A DNA stretch of 64,000 nt, from positions 9,560,501 to 9,624,500 of the forward strand of contig OY756965.1 in assembly GCA_963580455.1 (NCBI GenBank), written 5' to 3'. The position numbers were made by a program, and so were the translations under genes. Of the stretch, positions 14,291-28,600 are shown piece after piece. The notes beneath the pieces were generated by a model. It saw only the letters and a list, made by a program, of their open reading frames with translations, made no database searches and had not been told where the DNA came from. Numbering within the stretch: the stretch's first letter is position 1; the number at the start of each line of letters is the position of its first letter. The DNA is from Euonymus europaeus. Lineage: Eukaryota; Streptophyta; Magnoliopsida; Celastrales; Celastraceae.

Positions 14291-17200
14291 TCCGAGATTA
14301 TTTCGATGCCAAAACACCAACTTTCTATGACAAATGGATAAAACCATTAAAAGCTCCTCCATATAGAGAGCTGAGCAACTTCGGACCATCAAAGTTACTC
14401 TGTGTACACTTTTTATAGTTCTTCTATGTCCAATGTTACGAATATAAGCTTCGTAGATTATTTCGATGCCAAAACAACAACTTTCTATTACAAATGGACA
14501 AAAACGTTAAAAGCTCCTCCATAGAGAGATTTGAGCAACTTCGGACTATCAAAGTTGCTCGGTGTACACTTTTTATTGTACTTCTATGTCCAATTTTACG
14601 AGTATAAGCTTCGTAGATTATTTCGATGCCAAAACACCAACTTTCTATGACAAATGGACAAAACCATTAAAAGCTCCTCCATATAGAGAGCTGAGCAACT
14701 TCGGACCATCAAAGTTACTCGGTGTACACTTTTTATTGTTCTTCTATGTCCAATGTTACGAGTATAAGCTTCGTAGATTATTTCGATGCCAAAACAACAA
14801 CTTTCTATTACAAATGGACAAAACCGTTAAAAGCTCCTCCATAGAGAGAGTTGAGCAACTTCGGACTATCAAAGTTGCTCGGTGTACACTTTTTATTGTT
14901 CTTCTATGTCCAATTTTACGAGTATAAGCTTCCGAGATTATTTCGATGCCAAAACACCAACTTTCTATGAAAAATGGACAAAACCATTAAAAGCTCCTCC
15001 ATATAGAGAGCTGAGCAACTTCGGACCATCAAAGTTACTCGGTGTACACTTTTTATTGTTCTTCTATGTCCAATGTTACGAGTATAAGCTTCGTAGATTA
15101 TTTCGATGCCAAAACAACAACTTTCTGTTACAAATGGACAAAATCGTTAAAAGCTCCACCATAGAGAGAGTTGTGCAACTTCGGACCATCAAAGTTGTTC
15201 GGTGTACACTTTTTATTGTTCTTCTATGTCCAATTTTACGAGTATAAGCTTCCGAGATTATTTCGATGCCAAAACACCAACTTTCTATGACAAATAGACA
15301 AAACCATTAAAAGCTCCTCCATATAGAGAGCTGAGCAACTTCGGACCATCAAAGTTACTCGGTGTACACTTTTTATTGTTCTTCTATGTCCAATGTTACG
15401 AGTATAAGCTTCGTAGATTATTTCGATGCCAAAACAACAACTTTCTATTACAAATGGACAAAACCGGTAAAAGCTCCTCTATGGAGAGAGTTGAGCAACT
15501 TCGGACCATCAAAGTTGCTCGGTGTACACTTTTTATTGTTCTTCTATGTCCAATTTTACGAGTATAAGCTTCCGAGATTATTCGATGCCAAAACACCAAA
15601 TTTCTATGACAAATGGACAAAACCATTAAAAGCTCCTCCATATAGAGAGCTGAGCAACTTCGGACCATCAAAGTTACTCGCTGTACACTTTTTATTGTTC
15701 TTCTATGTCCAATGTTACGAGTATGAGCTTCGTAGATTATTTCGATGCCAAAACAACAACTTTCTATTACAAATGGACAAAACCGTTAAAAGCTCCACCA
15801 TAGAGAGAGTTGTGCAACTTCGGACCTTCAAAGTTGTTCGGTGTACACTTTTTATTGTTCTTCTATGTCCAATTTTACGAGTATAAGCTTCCGAGATTAT
15901 TTCGATGCCAAAACACCAACTTTCTATGACAAATGGATAAAACCATTAAAAGCTCCTCCATATAGAGAGCTGAGCAACTTCGGACCATCAAAGTTACTCT
16001 GTGTACACTTTTTATAGTTCTTCTATGTCCAATGTTACGAATATAAGCTTCGTAGATTATTTCGATGCCAAAACAACAACTTTCTATTACAAATGGACAA
16101 AAACGTTAAAAGCTCCTCCATAGGGAGATTTGAGCAACTTCGGACTATCAAAGTTGCTCGGTGTACACTTTTTATTGTACTTCTATGTCCAATTTTACGA
16201 GTATAAGCTTCGTAGATTATTTCGATGCCAAAACACCAAATTTCTATGACAAATGGACAAAACCATTAAAAGCTCCTCCATATAGAGAGCTGAGCAACTT
16301 CGGACCATCAAAGTTACTCGGTGTACACTTTTTATTGTTCTTCTATGTCCAATGTTACGAGTATAAGCTTCGTAGATTATTTCGATGCCAAAACAACAAC
16401 TTTCTATTACAAATGGACAAAACCGTTAAAAGCTCCTCCATAGAGAGAGTTGAGCAACTTCGGACTATCAAAGTTGCTCGGTGTACACTTTTTATTGTTC
16501 TTCTATGTCCAATTTTACGAGTATAAGCTTCCGAGATTATTTCGATGCCAAAACACCAACTTTCTATGAAAAATGGACAAAACCATTAAAAGCTCCTCCA
16601 TATAGAGAGCTGAGCAACTTCGGACCATCAAAGTTACTCGGTGTACACTTTTTATTGTTCTTCTATGTCCAATGTTACGAGTATAAGCTTCGTAGATTAT
16701 TTCGATGCCAAAACAACAACTTTCTGTTACAAATGGACAAAATCGTTAAAAGCTCCACCATAGAGAGAGTTGTGCAACTTCGGACCATCAAAGTTGTTCG
16801 GTGTACACTTTTTATTGTTCTTCTATGTCCAATTTTACGAGTATAAGCTTCCGAGATTATTTCGATGCCAAAACACCAACTTTCTATGACAAATGGACAA
16901 AACCATTAAAAGCTCCTCCATATAGAGAGCTGAGCAACTTCGGACCATCAAAGTTACTCGGTGTACACTTTTTATTGTTCTTCTATGTCCAATGTTACGA
17001 ATATAAGCTTCGTAGATTATTTCGATGCCAAAACAACAACTTTCTATTACAAATGGACAAAAACGTTAAAAGCTCCTCCATAGAGAGATTTGAGCAACTT
17101 CGGACTATCAAAGTTGCTCGGTGTACACTTTTTATTGTACTTCTATGTCCAATTTTACGAGTATAAGCTTCGTAGATTATTTCGATGCCAAAACACCAAC

Positions 17201-20200
17201 TTTCTATGACAAATGGACAAAACCATTAAAAGCTCCTCCATATAGAGAGCTGAGCAACTTCGGACCATCAAAGTTACTCGGTGTACACTTTTTATTGTTC
17301 TTCTATGTCCAATGTTACGAGTATAAGCTTCGTAGATTATTTCGATGCCAAAACAACAACTTTCTATTACAAATGGACAAAACCGTTAAAAGCTCCTCCA
17401 TAGAGAGAGTTGAGCAACTTCGGACTATCAAAGTTGCTCGGTGTACACTTTTTATTGTTCTTCTATGTCCAATTTTACGAGTATAAGCTTCCGAGATTAT
17501 TTCGATGCCAAAACACCAACTTTCTATGAAAAATGGACAAAACCATTAAAAGCTCCTCCATATAGAGAGCTGAGCAACTTCGGACCATCAAAGTTACTCG
17601 GTGTACACTTTTTATTGTTCTTCTATGTCCAATGTTACGAGTATAAGCTTCGTAGATTATTTCGATGCCAAAACAACAACTTTCTGTTACAAATGGACAA
17701 AATCGTTAAAAGCTCCACCATAGAGAGAGTTGTGCAACTTCGGACCATCAAAGTTGTTCGGTGTACACTTTTTATTGTTCTTCTATGTCCAATTTTACGA
17801 GTATAAGCTTCCGAGATTATTTCGATGCCAAAACACCAACTTTCTATGACAAATAGACAAAACCATTAAAAGCTCCTCCATATAGAGAGCTGAGCAACTT
17901 CGGACCATCAAAGTTACTCGGTGTACACTTTTTATTGTTCTTCTATGTCCAATGTTACGAGTATAAGCTTCGTAGATTATTTCGATGCCAAAACAACAAC
18001 TTTCTATTACAAATGGACAAAACCGGTAAAAGCTCCTCTATGGAGAGAGTTGAGCAACTTCGGACCATCAAATTTGCTCGGTGTACACTTTTTATTGTTC
18101 TTCTATGTCCAATTTTACGAGTATAAGCTTCCGAGATTATTCGATGCCAAAACACCAAATTTCTATGACAAATGGACAAAACCATTAAAAGCTCCTCCAT
18201 ATAGAGAGCTGAGCAACTTCGGACCATCAAAGTTACTCGCTGTACACTTTTTATTGTTCTTCTATGTCCAATGTTACGAGTATGAGCTTCGTAGATTATT
18301 TCGATGCCAAAACAACAACTTTCTATTACAAATGGACAAAACCGTTAAAAGCTCCACCATAGAGAGAGTTGTGCAACTTCGGACCTTCAAAGTTGTTCGG
18401 TGTACACTTTTTATTGTTCTTCTATGTCCAATTTTACGAGTATAAGCTTCCGAGATTATTTCGATGCCAAAACACCAACTTTCTATGACAAATGGATAAA
18501 ACCATTAAAAGCTCCTCCATATAGAGAGCTGAGCAACTTCGGACCATCAAAGTTACTCTGTGTACACTTTTTATAGTTCTTCTATGTCCAATGTTACGAA
18601 TATAAGCTTCGTAGATTATTTCGATGCCAAAACAACAACTTTCTATTACAAATGGACAAAAACGTTAAAAGCTCCTCCATAGGGAGATTTGAGCAACTTC
18701 GGACTATCAAAGTTGCTCGGTGTACACTTTTTATTGTACTTCTATGTCCAATTTTACGAGTATAAGCTTCGTAGATTATTTCGATGCCAAAACACCAAAT
18801 TTCTATGACAAATGGACAAAACCATTAAAAGCTCCTCCATATAGAGAGCTGAGCAACTTCGGACCATCAAAGTTACTCGGTGTACACTTTTTATTGTTCT
18901 TCTATGTCCAATGTTACGAGTATAAGCTTCGTAGATTATTTCGATGCCAAAACAACAACTTTCTATTACAAATGGACAAAACCGTTAAAAGCTCCTCCAT
19001 AGAGAGAGTTGAGCAACTTCGGACTATCAAAGTTGCTCGGTGTACACTTTTTATTGTTCTTCTATGTCCAATTTTACGAGTATAAGCTTCCGAGATTATT
19101 TCGATGCCAAAACACCAACTTTCTATGAAAAATGGACAAAACCATTAAAAGCTCCTCCATATAGAGAGCTGAGCAACTTCGGACCATCAAAGTTACTCGG
19201 TGTACACTTTTTATTGTTCTTCTATGTCCAATGTTACGAGTATAAGCTTCGTAGATTATTTCGATGCCAAAACAACAACTTTCTGTTACAAATGGACAAA
19301 ATCGTTAAAAGCTCCACCATAGAGAGAGTTGTGCAACTTCGGACCATCAAAGTTGTTCGGTGTACACTTTTTATTGTTCTTCTATGTCCAATTTTACGAG
19401 TATAAGCTTCCGAGATTATTTCGATGCCAAAACACCAACTTTCTATGACAAATGGACAAAACCATTAAAAGCTCCTCCATATAGAGAGCTGAGCAACTTC
19501 GGACCATCAAAGTTACTCGGTGTACACTTTTTATTGTTCTTCTATGTCCAATGTTACGAATATAAGCTTCGTAGATTATTTCGATGCCAAAACAACAACT
19601 TTCTATTACAAATGGACAAAAACGTTAAAAGCTCCTCCATAGAGAGATTTGAGCAACTTCGGACTATCAAAGTTGCTCGGTGTACACTTTTTATTGTACT
19701 TCTATGTCCAATTTTACGAGTATAAGCTTCGTAGATTATTTCGATGCCAAAACACCAACTTTCTATGACAAATGGACAAAACCATTAAAAGCTCCTCCAT
19801 ATAGAGAGCTGAGCAACTTCGGACCATCAAAGTTACTCGGTGTACACTTTTTATTGTTCTTCTATGTCCAATGTTACGAGTATAAGCTTCGTAGATTATT
19901 TCGATGCCAAAACAACAACTTTCTATTACAAATGGACAAAACCGTTAAAAGCTCCTCCATAGAGAGAGTTGAGCAACTTCGGACTATCAAAGTTGCTCGG
20001 TGTACACTTTTTATTGTTCTTCTATGTCCAATTTTACGAGTATAAGCTTCCGAGATTATTTCGATGCCAAAACACCAACTTTCTATGAAAAATGGACAAA
20101 ACCATTAAAAGCTCCTCCATATAGAGAGCTGAGCAACTTCGGACCATCAAAGTTACTCGGTGTACACTTTTTATTGTTCTTCTATGTCCAATGTTACGAG

Positions 20201-22240
20201 TATAAGCTTCGTAGATTATTTCGATGCCAAAACAACAACTTTCTGTTACAAATGGACAAAATCGTTAAAAGCTCCACCATAGAGAGAGTTGTGCAACTTC
20301 GGACCATCAAAGTTGTTCGGTGTACACTTTTTATTGTTCTTCTATGTCCAATTTTACGAGTATAAGCTTCCGAGATTATTTCGATGCCAAAACACCAACT
20401 TTCTATGACAAATAGACAAAACCATTAAAAGCTCCTCCATATAGAGAGCTGAGCAACTTCGGACCATCAAAGTTACTCGGTGTACACTTTTTATTGTTCT
20501 TCTATGTCCAATGTTACGAGTATAAGCTTCGTAGATTATTTCGATGCCAAAACAACAACTTTCTATTACAAATGGACAAAACCGGTAAAAGCTCCTCTAT
20601 GGAGAGAGTTGAGCAACTTCGGACCATCAAATTTGCTCGGTGTACACTTTTTATTGTTCTTCTATGTCCAATTTTACGAGTATAAGCTTCCGAGATTATT
20701 CGATGCCAAAACACCAAATTTCTATGACAAATGGACAAAACCATTAAAAGCTCCTCCATATAGAGAGCTGAGCAACTTCGGACCATCAAAGTTACTCGCT
20801 GTACACTTTTTATTGTTCTTCTATGTCCAATGTTACGAGTATGAGCTTCGTAGATTATTTCGATGCCAAAACAACAACTTTCTATTACAAATGGACAAAA
20901 CCGTTAAAAGCTCCACCATAGAGAGAGTTGTGCAACTTCGGACCTTCAAAGTTGTTCGGTGTACACTTTTTATTGTTCTTCTATGTCCAATTTTACGAGT
21001 ATAAGCTTCCGAGATTATTTCGATGCCAAAACACCAACTTTCTATGACAAATGGATAAAACCATTAAAAGCTCCTCCATATAGAGAGCTGAGCAACTTCG
21101 GACCATCAAAGTTACTCTGTGTACACTTTTTATAGTTCTTCTATGTCCAATGTTACGAATATAAGCTTCGTAGATTATTTCGATGCCAAAACAACAACTT
21201 TCTATTACAAATGGACAAAAACGTTAAAAGCTCCTCCATAGGGAGATTTGAGCAACTTCGGACTATCAAAGTTGCTCGGTGTACACTTTTTATTGTACTT
21301 CTATGTCCAATTTTACGAGTATAAGCTTCGTAGATTATTTCGATGCCAAAACACCAAATTTCTATGACAAATGGACAAAACCATTAAAAGCTCCTCCATA
21401 TAGAGAGCTGAGCAACTTCGGACCATCAAAGTTACTCGGTGTACACTTTTTATTGTTCTTCTATGTCCAATGTTACGAGTATAAGCTTCGTAGATTATTT
21501 CGATGCCAAAACAACAACTTTCTATTACAAATGGACAAAACCGTTAAAAGCTCCTCCATAGAGAGAGTTGAGCAACTTCGGACTATCAAAGTTGCTCGGT
21601 GTACACTTTTTATTGTTCTTCTATGTCCAATTTTACTAGTATAAGCTTCCGAGATTATTTCGATGCCAAAACACCAACTTTCTATGAAAAATGGACAAAA
21701 CCATTAAAAGCTCCTCCATATAGAGAGCTGAGCAACTTCGGACCATCAAAGTTACTCGGTGTACACTTTTTATTGTTCTTCTATGTCCAATGTTACGAGT
21801 ATAAGCTTCGTAGATTATTTCGATGCCAAAACAACAACTTTCTGTTACAAATGGACAAAATCGTTAAAAGCTCCACCATAGAGAGAGTTGTGCAACTTCG
21901 GACCATCAAAGTTGTTCGGTGTACACTTTTTATTGTTCTTCTATGTCCAATTTTACGAGTATAAGCTTCCGAGATTATTTCGATGCCAAAACACCAACTT
22001 TCTATGACAAATGGACAAAACCATTAAAAGCTCCTCCATATAGAGAGCTGAGCAACTTCGGACCATCAAAGTTACTCGGTGTACACTTTTTATTGTTCTT
22101 CTATGTCCAATGTTACGAGTATAAGCTTCGTAGATTATTTCGATGCCAAAACAACAACTTTCTATTACAAATGGACAAAACCGGTAAAAGCTCCTCTATG
22201 GAGAGAGTTGAGCAACTTCGGACCATCAAAGTTGCTCGGT
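14290..22240 (+). repeat. 16-mer HOR (2559 bp) with 10-mer (1599 bp) form
   Basis: The private variant caaatggataaaacc lies at 14,339, 15,938, 18,497 and 21,056, giving spacings of 1599, 2559 and 2559. The 2559-bp unit is the 1599-bp unit plus an internal 960-bp (6-monomer) duplication; for example the stretches starting near 16,161 and 17,121 are almost the same. Copies are about 14,290-15,888 (10-mer), 15,889-18,447, 18,448-21,006 and a short one from 21,007. The last two full units share atcaaatttgctcgg near 18,070 and 20,630, absent from the first unit, showing stepwise amplification. Confidence 0.9.
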
Positions 22241-25200
22241 GTACACTTTTTATTGTTCTTCTATGTCCAATTTTACGAGTATAAGCTTCCGAGATTATTC
22301 GATGCCAAAACACCAAATTTCTATGACAAATGGACAAAACCATTAAAAGCTCCTCCATATAGAGAGCTGAGCAACTTCGGACCATCAAAGTTACTCGCTG
22401 TACACTTTTTATTGTTCTTCTATGTCCAATTTTACGAGTATAAGCATCGTAGATTATTTCTATACCAAAACACCAACTTTCTATGACAAATGGACAAAAC
22501 CGTTAGAGGCTCGCAAATAGAGAGTTGAGCAACTTCGGACCATCAAAGTTGCTCGGTGTACACTTTTTATTGTTCTTCTATGTCCAATTTTACGAGTATA
22601 AGCTTCGTAGATTATTTCGATGCCAAAACAACAACTTTCTATTACAAATAGACAAAACCGTTAAAAGCTCCTCCATATAGAGAGTTGAGCAACTTCGGAC
22701 CATCAAAGTTACTCGGTGTACACTTTTTATTGTTCTTCTATGTCCAATGTTACGCGTATACGCTTCGTAGATTATTTCGATGCCAAAACAACAACTTTCT
22801 ATTACAAATGGACAAAACCGTTAAAAGCTCCTCTATGGAGAGAGTTGAGCAACTTCGGACCATCAAAGTTGCTCGGTGTACACTTTTTATTGTTCTTCTA
22901 TGTCCAATTTTACGAGTATAAGCTTCCGAGATTATTCGATGCCAAAACACCAAATTTCTATGACAAATGGACAAAACCATTAAAAGCTCCTCCATATAGA
23001 GAGCTGAGCAACTTCGGACCATCAAAGTTACTCGCTGTACACTTTTTATTGTTCTTCTTTGTCCAATGTTACGAGTATAAGCTTCGTAGATTATTTCGAT
23101 GCCAAAACAACAACTTTCTATTACAAATGGACAAAACCGTTAAAAGCTCCACCATAGAGAGAGTTGTGCAACTTCGGACCTTCAAAGTTGTTCGGTGTAC
23201 ACTTTTTATTGTTCTTCTATGTCCAATTTTACGAGTATAAGCTTCCGAGATTATTTCGATGCCAAAACACCAACTTTCTATGACAAATGGACAAAACCAT
23301 TAAAAGCTCCTCCATATAGAGAGCTGAGCAACTTCGGACCATCAAAGTTACTCGGTGTACACTTTTTATAGTTCTTCTATGTCCAATGTTACGAGTATAA
23401 GCTTCGTAGATTATTTCGATGCCAAAACAACAACTTTCTATTACAAATGGACAAAAACGTGAAAAGCTCCTCCATAGAGAGATTTGAGCAACTTCGGACT
23501 ATCAAAGTTGCTCGGTGTACACTTTTTATTGTACTTCTATGTCCAATTTTACGAGTATAAGCTTCGTAGATTATTTCGATGCCAAAACACCAACTTTCTA
23601 TGACAAATGGACAAAACCAATAAAAGCTCCTCCATATAGAGAGCTGAGCAACTTCGGACCATCAAAGTTACTCGGTGTACACTTTTTATTGTTCTTCTAT
23701 GTCCAATGTTACGAGTATAAGCTTCGTAGATTATTTCGATGCCAAAACAACAACTTTCTTTTACAAATGGACAAAATCGTTAAAAGCTCCACCATAGAGA
23801 GAGTTGTGCAACTTCGGACCATCAAAGTTGTTCGGTGTACACTTTTTATTGTTCTTCTATGTCCAATTTTACGAGTATAAGCTTCCGAGATTATTTCGAT
23901 GCCAAAACACCAACTTTCTATGACAAATGGACAAAACCATTAAAAGCTCCTCCATATAGAGAGTTGAGCAACTTCGGACCATCAAAGTTACTCGGTGTAC
24001 ACTTTTTATTGTTCTTCTATGTCCAATGTTACGAGTATAGGCTTCGTAGATTATTTCGATGCCAAAACAACAACTTTCTATTACAAATGGACAAAACCGT
24101 TAAAAGCTCCTCCATAGAGAGAGTTGAGCAACTTCGGACTATCATAGTTGCTCGGTGTACACTTTTTATTGTTCTTCTATGTCCAATTTTACGAGTATAA
24201 GCTTCGTAGATTATTTCTATACCAAAACACCAACTTTCTATGACAAATGGACAAAACCGTTAGAGGCTCGCAAATAGAGAGTTGAGCAACTTCGGACCAT
24301 CAAAGTTGCTCGGAGTACACTTTTTATTGTACTTCTATGTCCAATTTTACGAGTATAAGCTTCGTAGATTATTTCGATGCCAAAACAACAACTTTCTATT
24401 ACAAATAGACAAAACCGTTAAAAGCTCCTCCATATAGAGAGTTGAGCAACTTCGGACCATCAAAGTTACTCGGTGTACACTTTTTATTGTTCTTCTATGT
24501 CCAATGTTACGAGTATACGCTTCGTAGATTATTTCGATGCCAAAACAACAACTTTCTATTACAAATGGACAAAACCGTTTAAAGCTCCTCTATGGAGAGA
24601 GTTGAGCTACTTCGGACCATCAAAGTTGCTCGGTGTACACTTTTTATTGTTCTTCTATGTCCAATGTTACGAGTATAAAGCTTCGTAGATTATTTCGATG
24701 CCAAAACAACAACTTTCTATTACAAATGGACAAAACCGTTGAAAGCTCCTCCATATTGAGAGTTGAGCAACTTCGGACTATCAAAGTTGCCCGGTGTACA
24801 CTTTTTATTGTTCTTCTATGTCCAATTTTACGAGTATAAGCTTCCGAGATTATTCGATGCCAAAACACCAAATTTCTATGACAAATGGACAAAACCATTA
24901 AAAGCTCCTCCATATAGAGAGCTGAGCAACTTCGGACCATCAAAGTTACTCGGTGTACACTTTTTATTGTTCTTCTATGTCCAATGTTACGAGTATAAGC
25001 TTCGTAGATTATTTCGATGCCAAAACAACAACTTTCTATTACAAATGGACAAAACCGTTAAAAGCTCCGCCATAGAGAGAGTTGTCCAACTTCGGACCAT
25101 CAAAGTTGTTCGGTGTACACTTTTTATTGTTCTTCTATGTCCAATTTTACGAGTATAAGCTTCCGAGATTATTTCGATGCCAAAACACCAACTTTCTATG

Positions 25201-26310
25201 ACAAATGGACAAAACCATTAAAAGCTCCTCCATATAGAGAGCTGAGCAACTTCGGACGATCAAAGTTACTCGGTGTACACTTTTTATTGTTCTTCTATGT
25301 CCAATGTTACGAGTATAAGCTTCGTAGATTATTTCGATGCCAAAACAACAACTTTCTATTACAAATGGACAAAACCGTTAAAAGCTCCGCCATAGAGAGA
25401 GTTGTCCAACTTCGGACCATCAAAGTTGTTCGGTGTACACTTTTTATTGTTCTTCTATGTCCAATTTTACGAGTATAAGCTTCCGAGATTATTTCGATGC
25501 CAAAACACCAACTTTCTATGACAAATGGACAAAACCATTAAAAGCTCCTCCATATAGAGAGCTGAGCAACTTCGGACCATCAAAGTTACTCGGTGTACAC
25601 TTTTTATTGTTCTTCTATGTCCAATGTTACGAGTATAAGCTTCGTAGATTATTTCGATGCCAAAACAACAACTTTCTATTACAAATGTACAAAAACGTTA
25701 AAAGCTCCTCCATAGAGAGAGTTGAGCAACTTCGGACTATCAAAGTTGCTCGGTGTACACTTTTTATTGTACTTCTATGTCCAATTTTACGAGTATAAGC
25801 TTCGTTGATTATTTCGATGCCAAAACACCAACTTTCTATGACAAATGGACAAAACCATTAAAAGCTCCTCCATATAGAGAGCTGAGCAACTTCGGACCAT
25901 CAAAGTTACTCGGTGTACACTTTTTATTGTTCTTCTATGTCCAATGTTACGAGTATAAGCTTCGTATATTATTTCGATGCCAAAACAACAACTTTCTATT
26001 ACAAATGGACAAAACCGTTAAAAGCTCCTCCATAGAGAAAGTTGAGCAACTTCGGACTATCAAAGTTGCTCGGTGTACACTTTTTATTGTTCTTCTATGT
26101 CCAATTTTACGAGTATAATCTTCCGAGATTATTTCGATGCCAAAACACCAACTTTCTATGAAAAATGGACAAAACCATTAAAAGCTCCTCCATATAGAGA
26201 GCTGAGCAACTTCGGACCATCAAAGTTACTCGGTGTACACTTTTTATTGTTCTTCTATGTCCAATGTTACGAGTATAAGCTTCGTAGATTATTTCGATGC
26301 CAAAACAACA
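22048..26310 (+). repeat. Segmental duplication of bases 1-4270
   Basis: Bases from 22,048 match bases from 1 at an offset of 22,047 with few differences (for example tacgcgtat at 22,753 against tacgagtat). Near 23.7 kb the second copy lacks a 320-bp dimer present at about 1.67-1.99 kb, so the offset drops to 21,727. It gains a 320-bp dimer near 25.07-25.39 kb, where gctccgccatag is doubled, and the offset returns to 22,047. Homology ends near 26,310. Confidence 0.88.
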
Positions 26311-27980
26311 ACTTTCTGTTACAAATGGACAAAACCGTTAAAAGCTCCACCATAGAGAGAGTTGTGCAAATTCAGACCATCAAAGTTGTTCGGTGTACAC
26401 TTTTTATTGTTCCTCTAAGTCCAATTTTACGAGTATAAGCTTACGAGATTATTTCGATGCCAAAACACCAACTTTCTATGACAAATGGACAAACCCATTA
26501 AAAGCTCCTCCATATAGAGAATTGAGCAATTTCGGACCATCAAAGTTACTCGGTGTACACTTTTTATTGTTCTTCTATGTCCAATGTTACGAGTATAAGC
26601 TTCGTAGATTATTTCGATGCCAAAACAACAACTTTCTATTACAAATGGACAAAACCGTTAAAAGCTCCTCCATAGAGAGAGTTGAGCAACTTCGGACTAT
26701 CAAAGTTGCTCGGTGTACACTTTTTATTGTTCTTCTATGTCCAATTTTACGAGTATAAGCTTCGTAGATTATTTCGATGCCAAAATACCACTTTCTATGA
26801 TAAATGGACAAAACCGTTAAAAGATCCTAAATAGAGAGAGTTGAGCAACTTTGGACCATCAAAGTTGCTCGGTGTACACTTTTTATTGTTCTTCTTTGTC
26901 CAATGTTACGAGTATACGCTTCGTAGATTATTTCGAAGCCAAAACACCAACTTTCTATGACAAATGGACAAAACCGTTAATAGCTCCTCCATATAGAGAG
27001 TTGAGCAACTTCGGACCATCAAAGTTGCTCGGTATACAATTTTTATTGTTCTTCTATGTCCAATTGAACGAGTATAAGCTTTCATTATTATTTCGATGCC
27101 AAAACACCACTTTCTATGATAAATGGACAAAACCGTTAAAAGATTCCAAATAGAGAGAGTTGAGCAACTTCGGACCATCAAAGTTGCTCGGTGTACACTT
27201 TTTATTGTTCTTCTATGTCCAATTTTACGAGTATAAGCTTTCATTATTATTTCGATGCCAAAACACCAACTTTCTATGACAAATGGACAAAACCCTTAAA
27301 AGCTCCTCCATATAGAGAGCTGAGCAACTTCGGACCATCAAAGTTACTCGGTGTACACTTTTTATTGTTCTTCTATGTCCAATGTTACGAGTATAAGCTT
27401 CGTAGATTATTTCGATGCCAAAACAACAACTTTCTATTAGAAATGGACAAAACCGTTAAAAGCTCCTCCATAGAGAGAGTTGAGCAACTTCGGACTATCA
27501 AAGTTGCTCGTTGTACACTTTTTATTGTTCTTCTATGTCCAATGTTACGAGTATAAGCTTCGTAGATTATTTCGATGCCAAAACAACAACTTTCGATTAC
27601 AAATGGACAAAACCGTTAAAAGCTCCTCCATAGAGAGAGTTGAGCAACTTCGGACTATCGAAGTTGCTCGGTGTACACTTTTTATTGTTCTTCTATGTCC
27701 AATTTTACGAATATAAGCTTCCGAGATTATTTCGATGCCAAAACACCAACTTTCTATGACAAATGGACAAAACCATTAAAAGCTCCTCCATATAGAGAGC
27801 TGAGCAACTTCGGACCATCAAAGTTACTCGGTGTACACTTTTTATTGTTCTTCTATGTCCAATGTTACGAGTATAAGCTTCGTAGATTATTTCGATGCCA
27901 AAACAACAACATTCTGTTACAAATGGACAAAACCGTTAAAAGCTCCACCATAGAGAGAGTTGTGCAACTTCGGACCATCA
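26310..27980 (+). repeat. Segment matching part of the 20-mer HOR
   Basis: From about 26,310 the sequence follows the 20-mer HOR at 9.2-10.98 kb (offset 17,101, then 16,941 after loss of one monomer near 27.5 kb). Shared markers are gcaaattcagacc, tcctctaagtcc, aaacccattaaaagc and ggtatacaa. Some bases match the copy at 9.3 kb and others the copy at 12.5 kb, so the donor copy is not resolved. Homology ends near 27,980 after the acattctgttac monomer. Confidence 0.82.
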
Positions 27981-28600
27981 AAGTTGCTCGGTGTACACTT
28001 TTTATTGTTCTTCTATGTCCAATGTTACGAGTATAAGCTTCGTAGATTATTTCGATGCCAAAACAACAACATTCTGTTACAAATGGACAAAACCGTTAAA
28101 AGCTCCACCATAGAGAGAGTTGTGCAACTTCGGACCATCAAAGTTGCTCGGTGTACACTTTTTATTGTTCTTCTATGTCCAATTTTACGATTATAAGCTT
28201 CGTAGATTATTTCGATGCCAAAACACCACTTTCTATGATAAATGGACAAAACCGTTAAAAGATCCTAAATAGAGAGAGTTGAGCAACTTCGGACCATCAA
28301 AGTTGCTCGGTGTACACTTTTTTTTGTTCTTCTATGTCCAATTTTACGAGTATAAGCTTCGTAGATTATTTCGATGCCAAAACACCAACTTTCTATGACA
28401 AATGGACAAAACCATTAAAAGCTCCTCCATATAGAGAGCTGAGCAACTTCGGACCATCAAAGTTACTCGGTGTACACTTTTTATTGTTCTTCTATGTCCA
28501 ATGTTACGAGTATAAGCTTCGTAGATTATTTCGATGCCAAAACAACAACATTCTGTTACAAATGGACAAAACCGTTAAAAGCTCCACCATAGAGAGAGTT
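27980..28600 (+). repeat. Transition with repeated acattctgttac monomers
   Basis: Three monomers carrying acattctgttac with the agctccaccatag tail lie near 27.91, 28.07 and 28.55 kb, separated by class g and b units. The first two are adjacent and look like a single-monomer tandem duplication. One neighbouring unit has the private change tacgattataag near 28,188. Confidence 0.75.
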
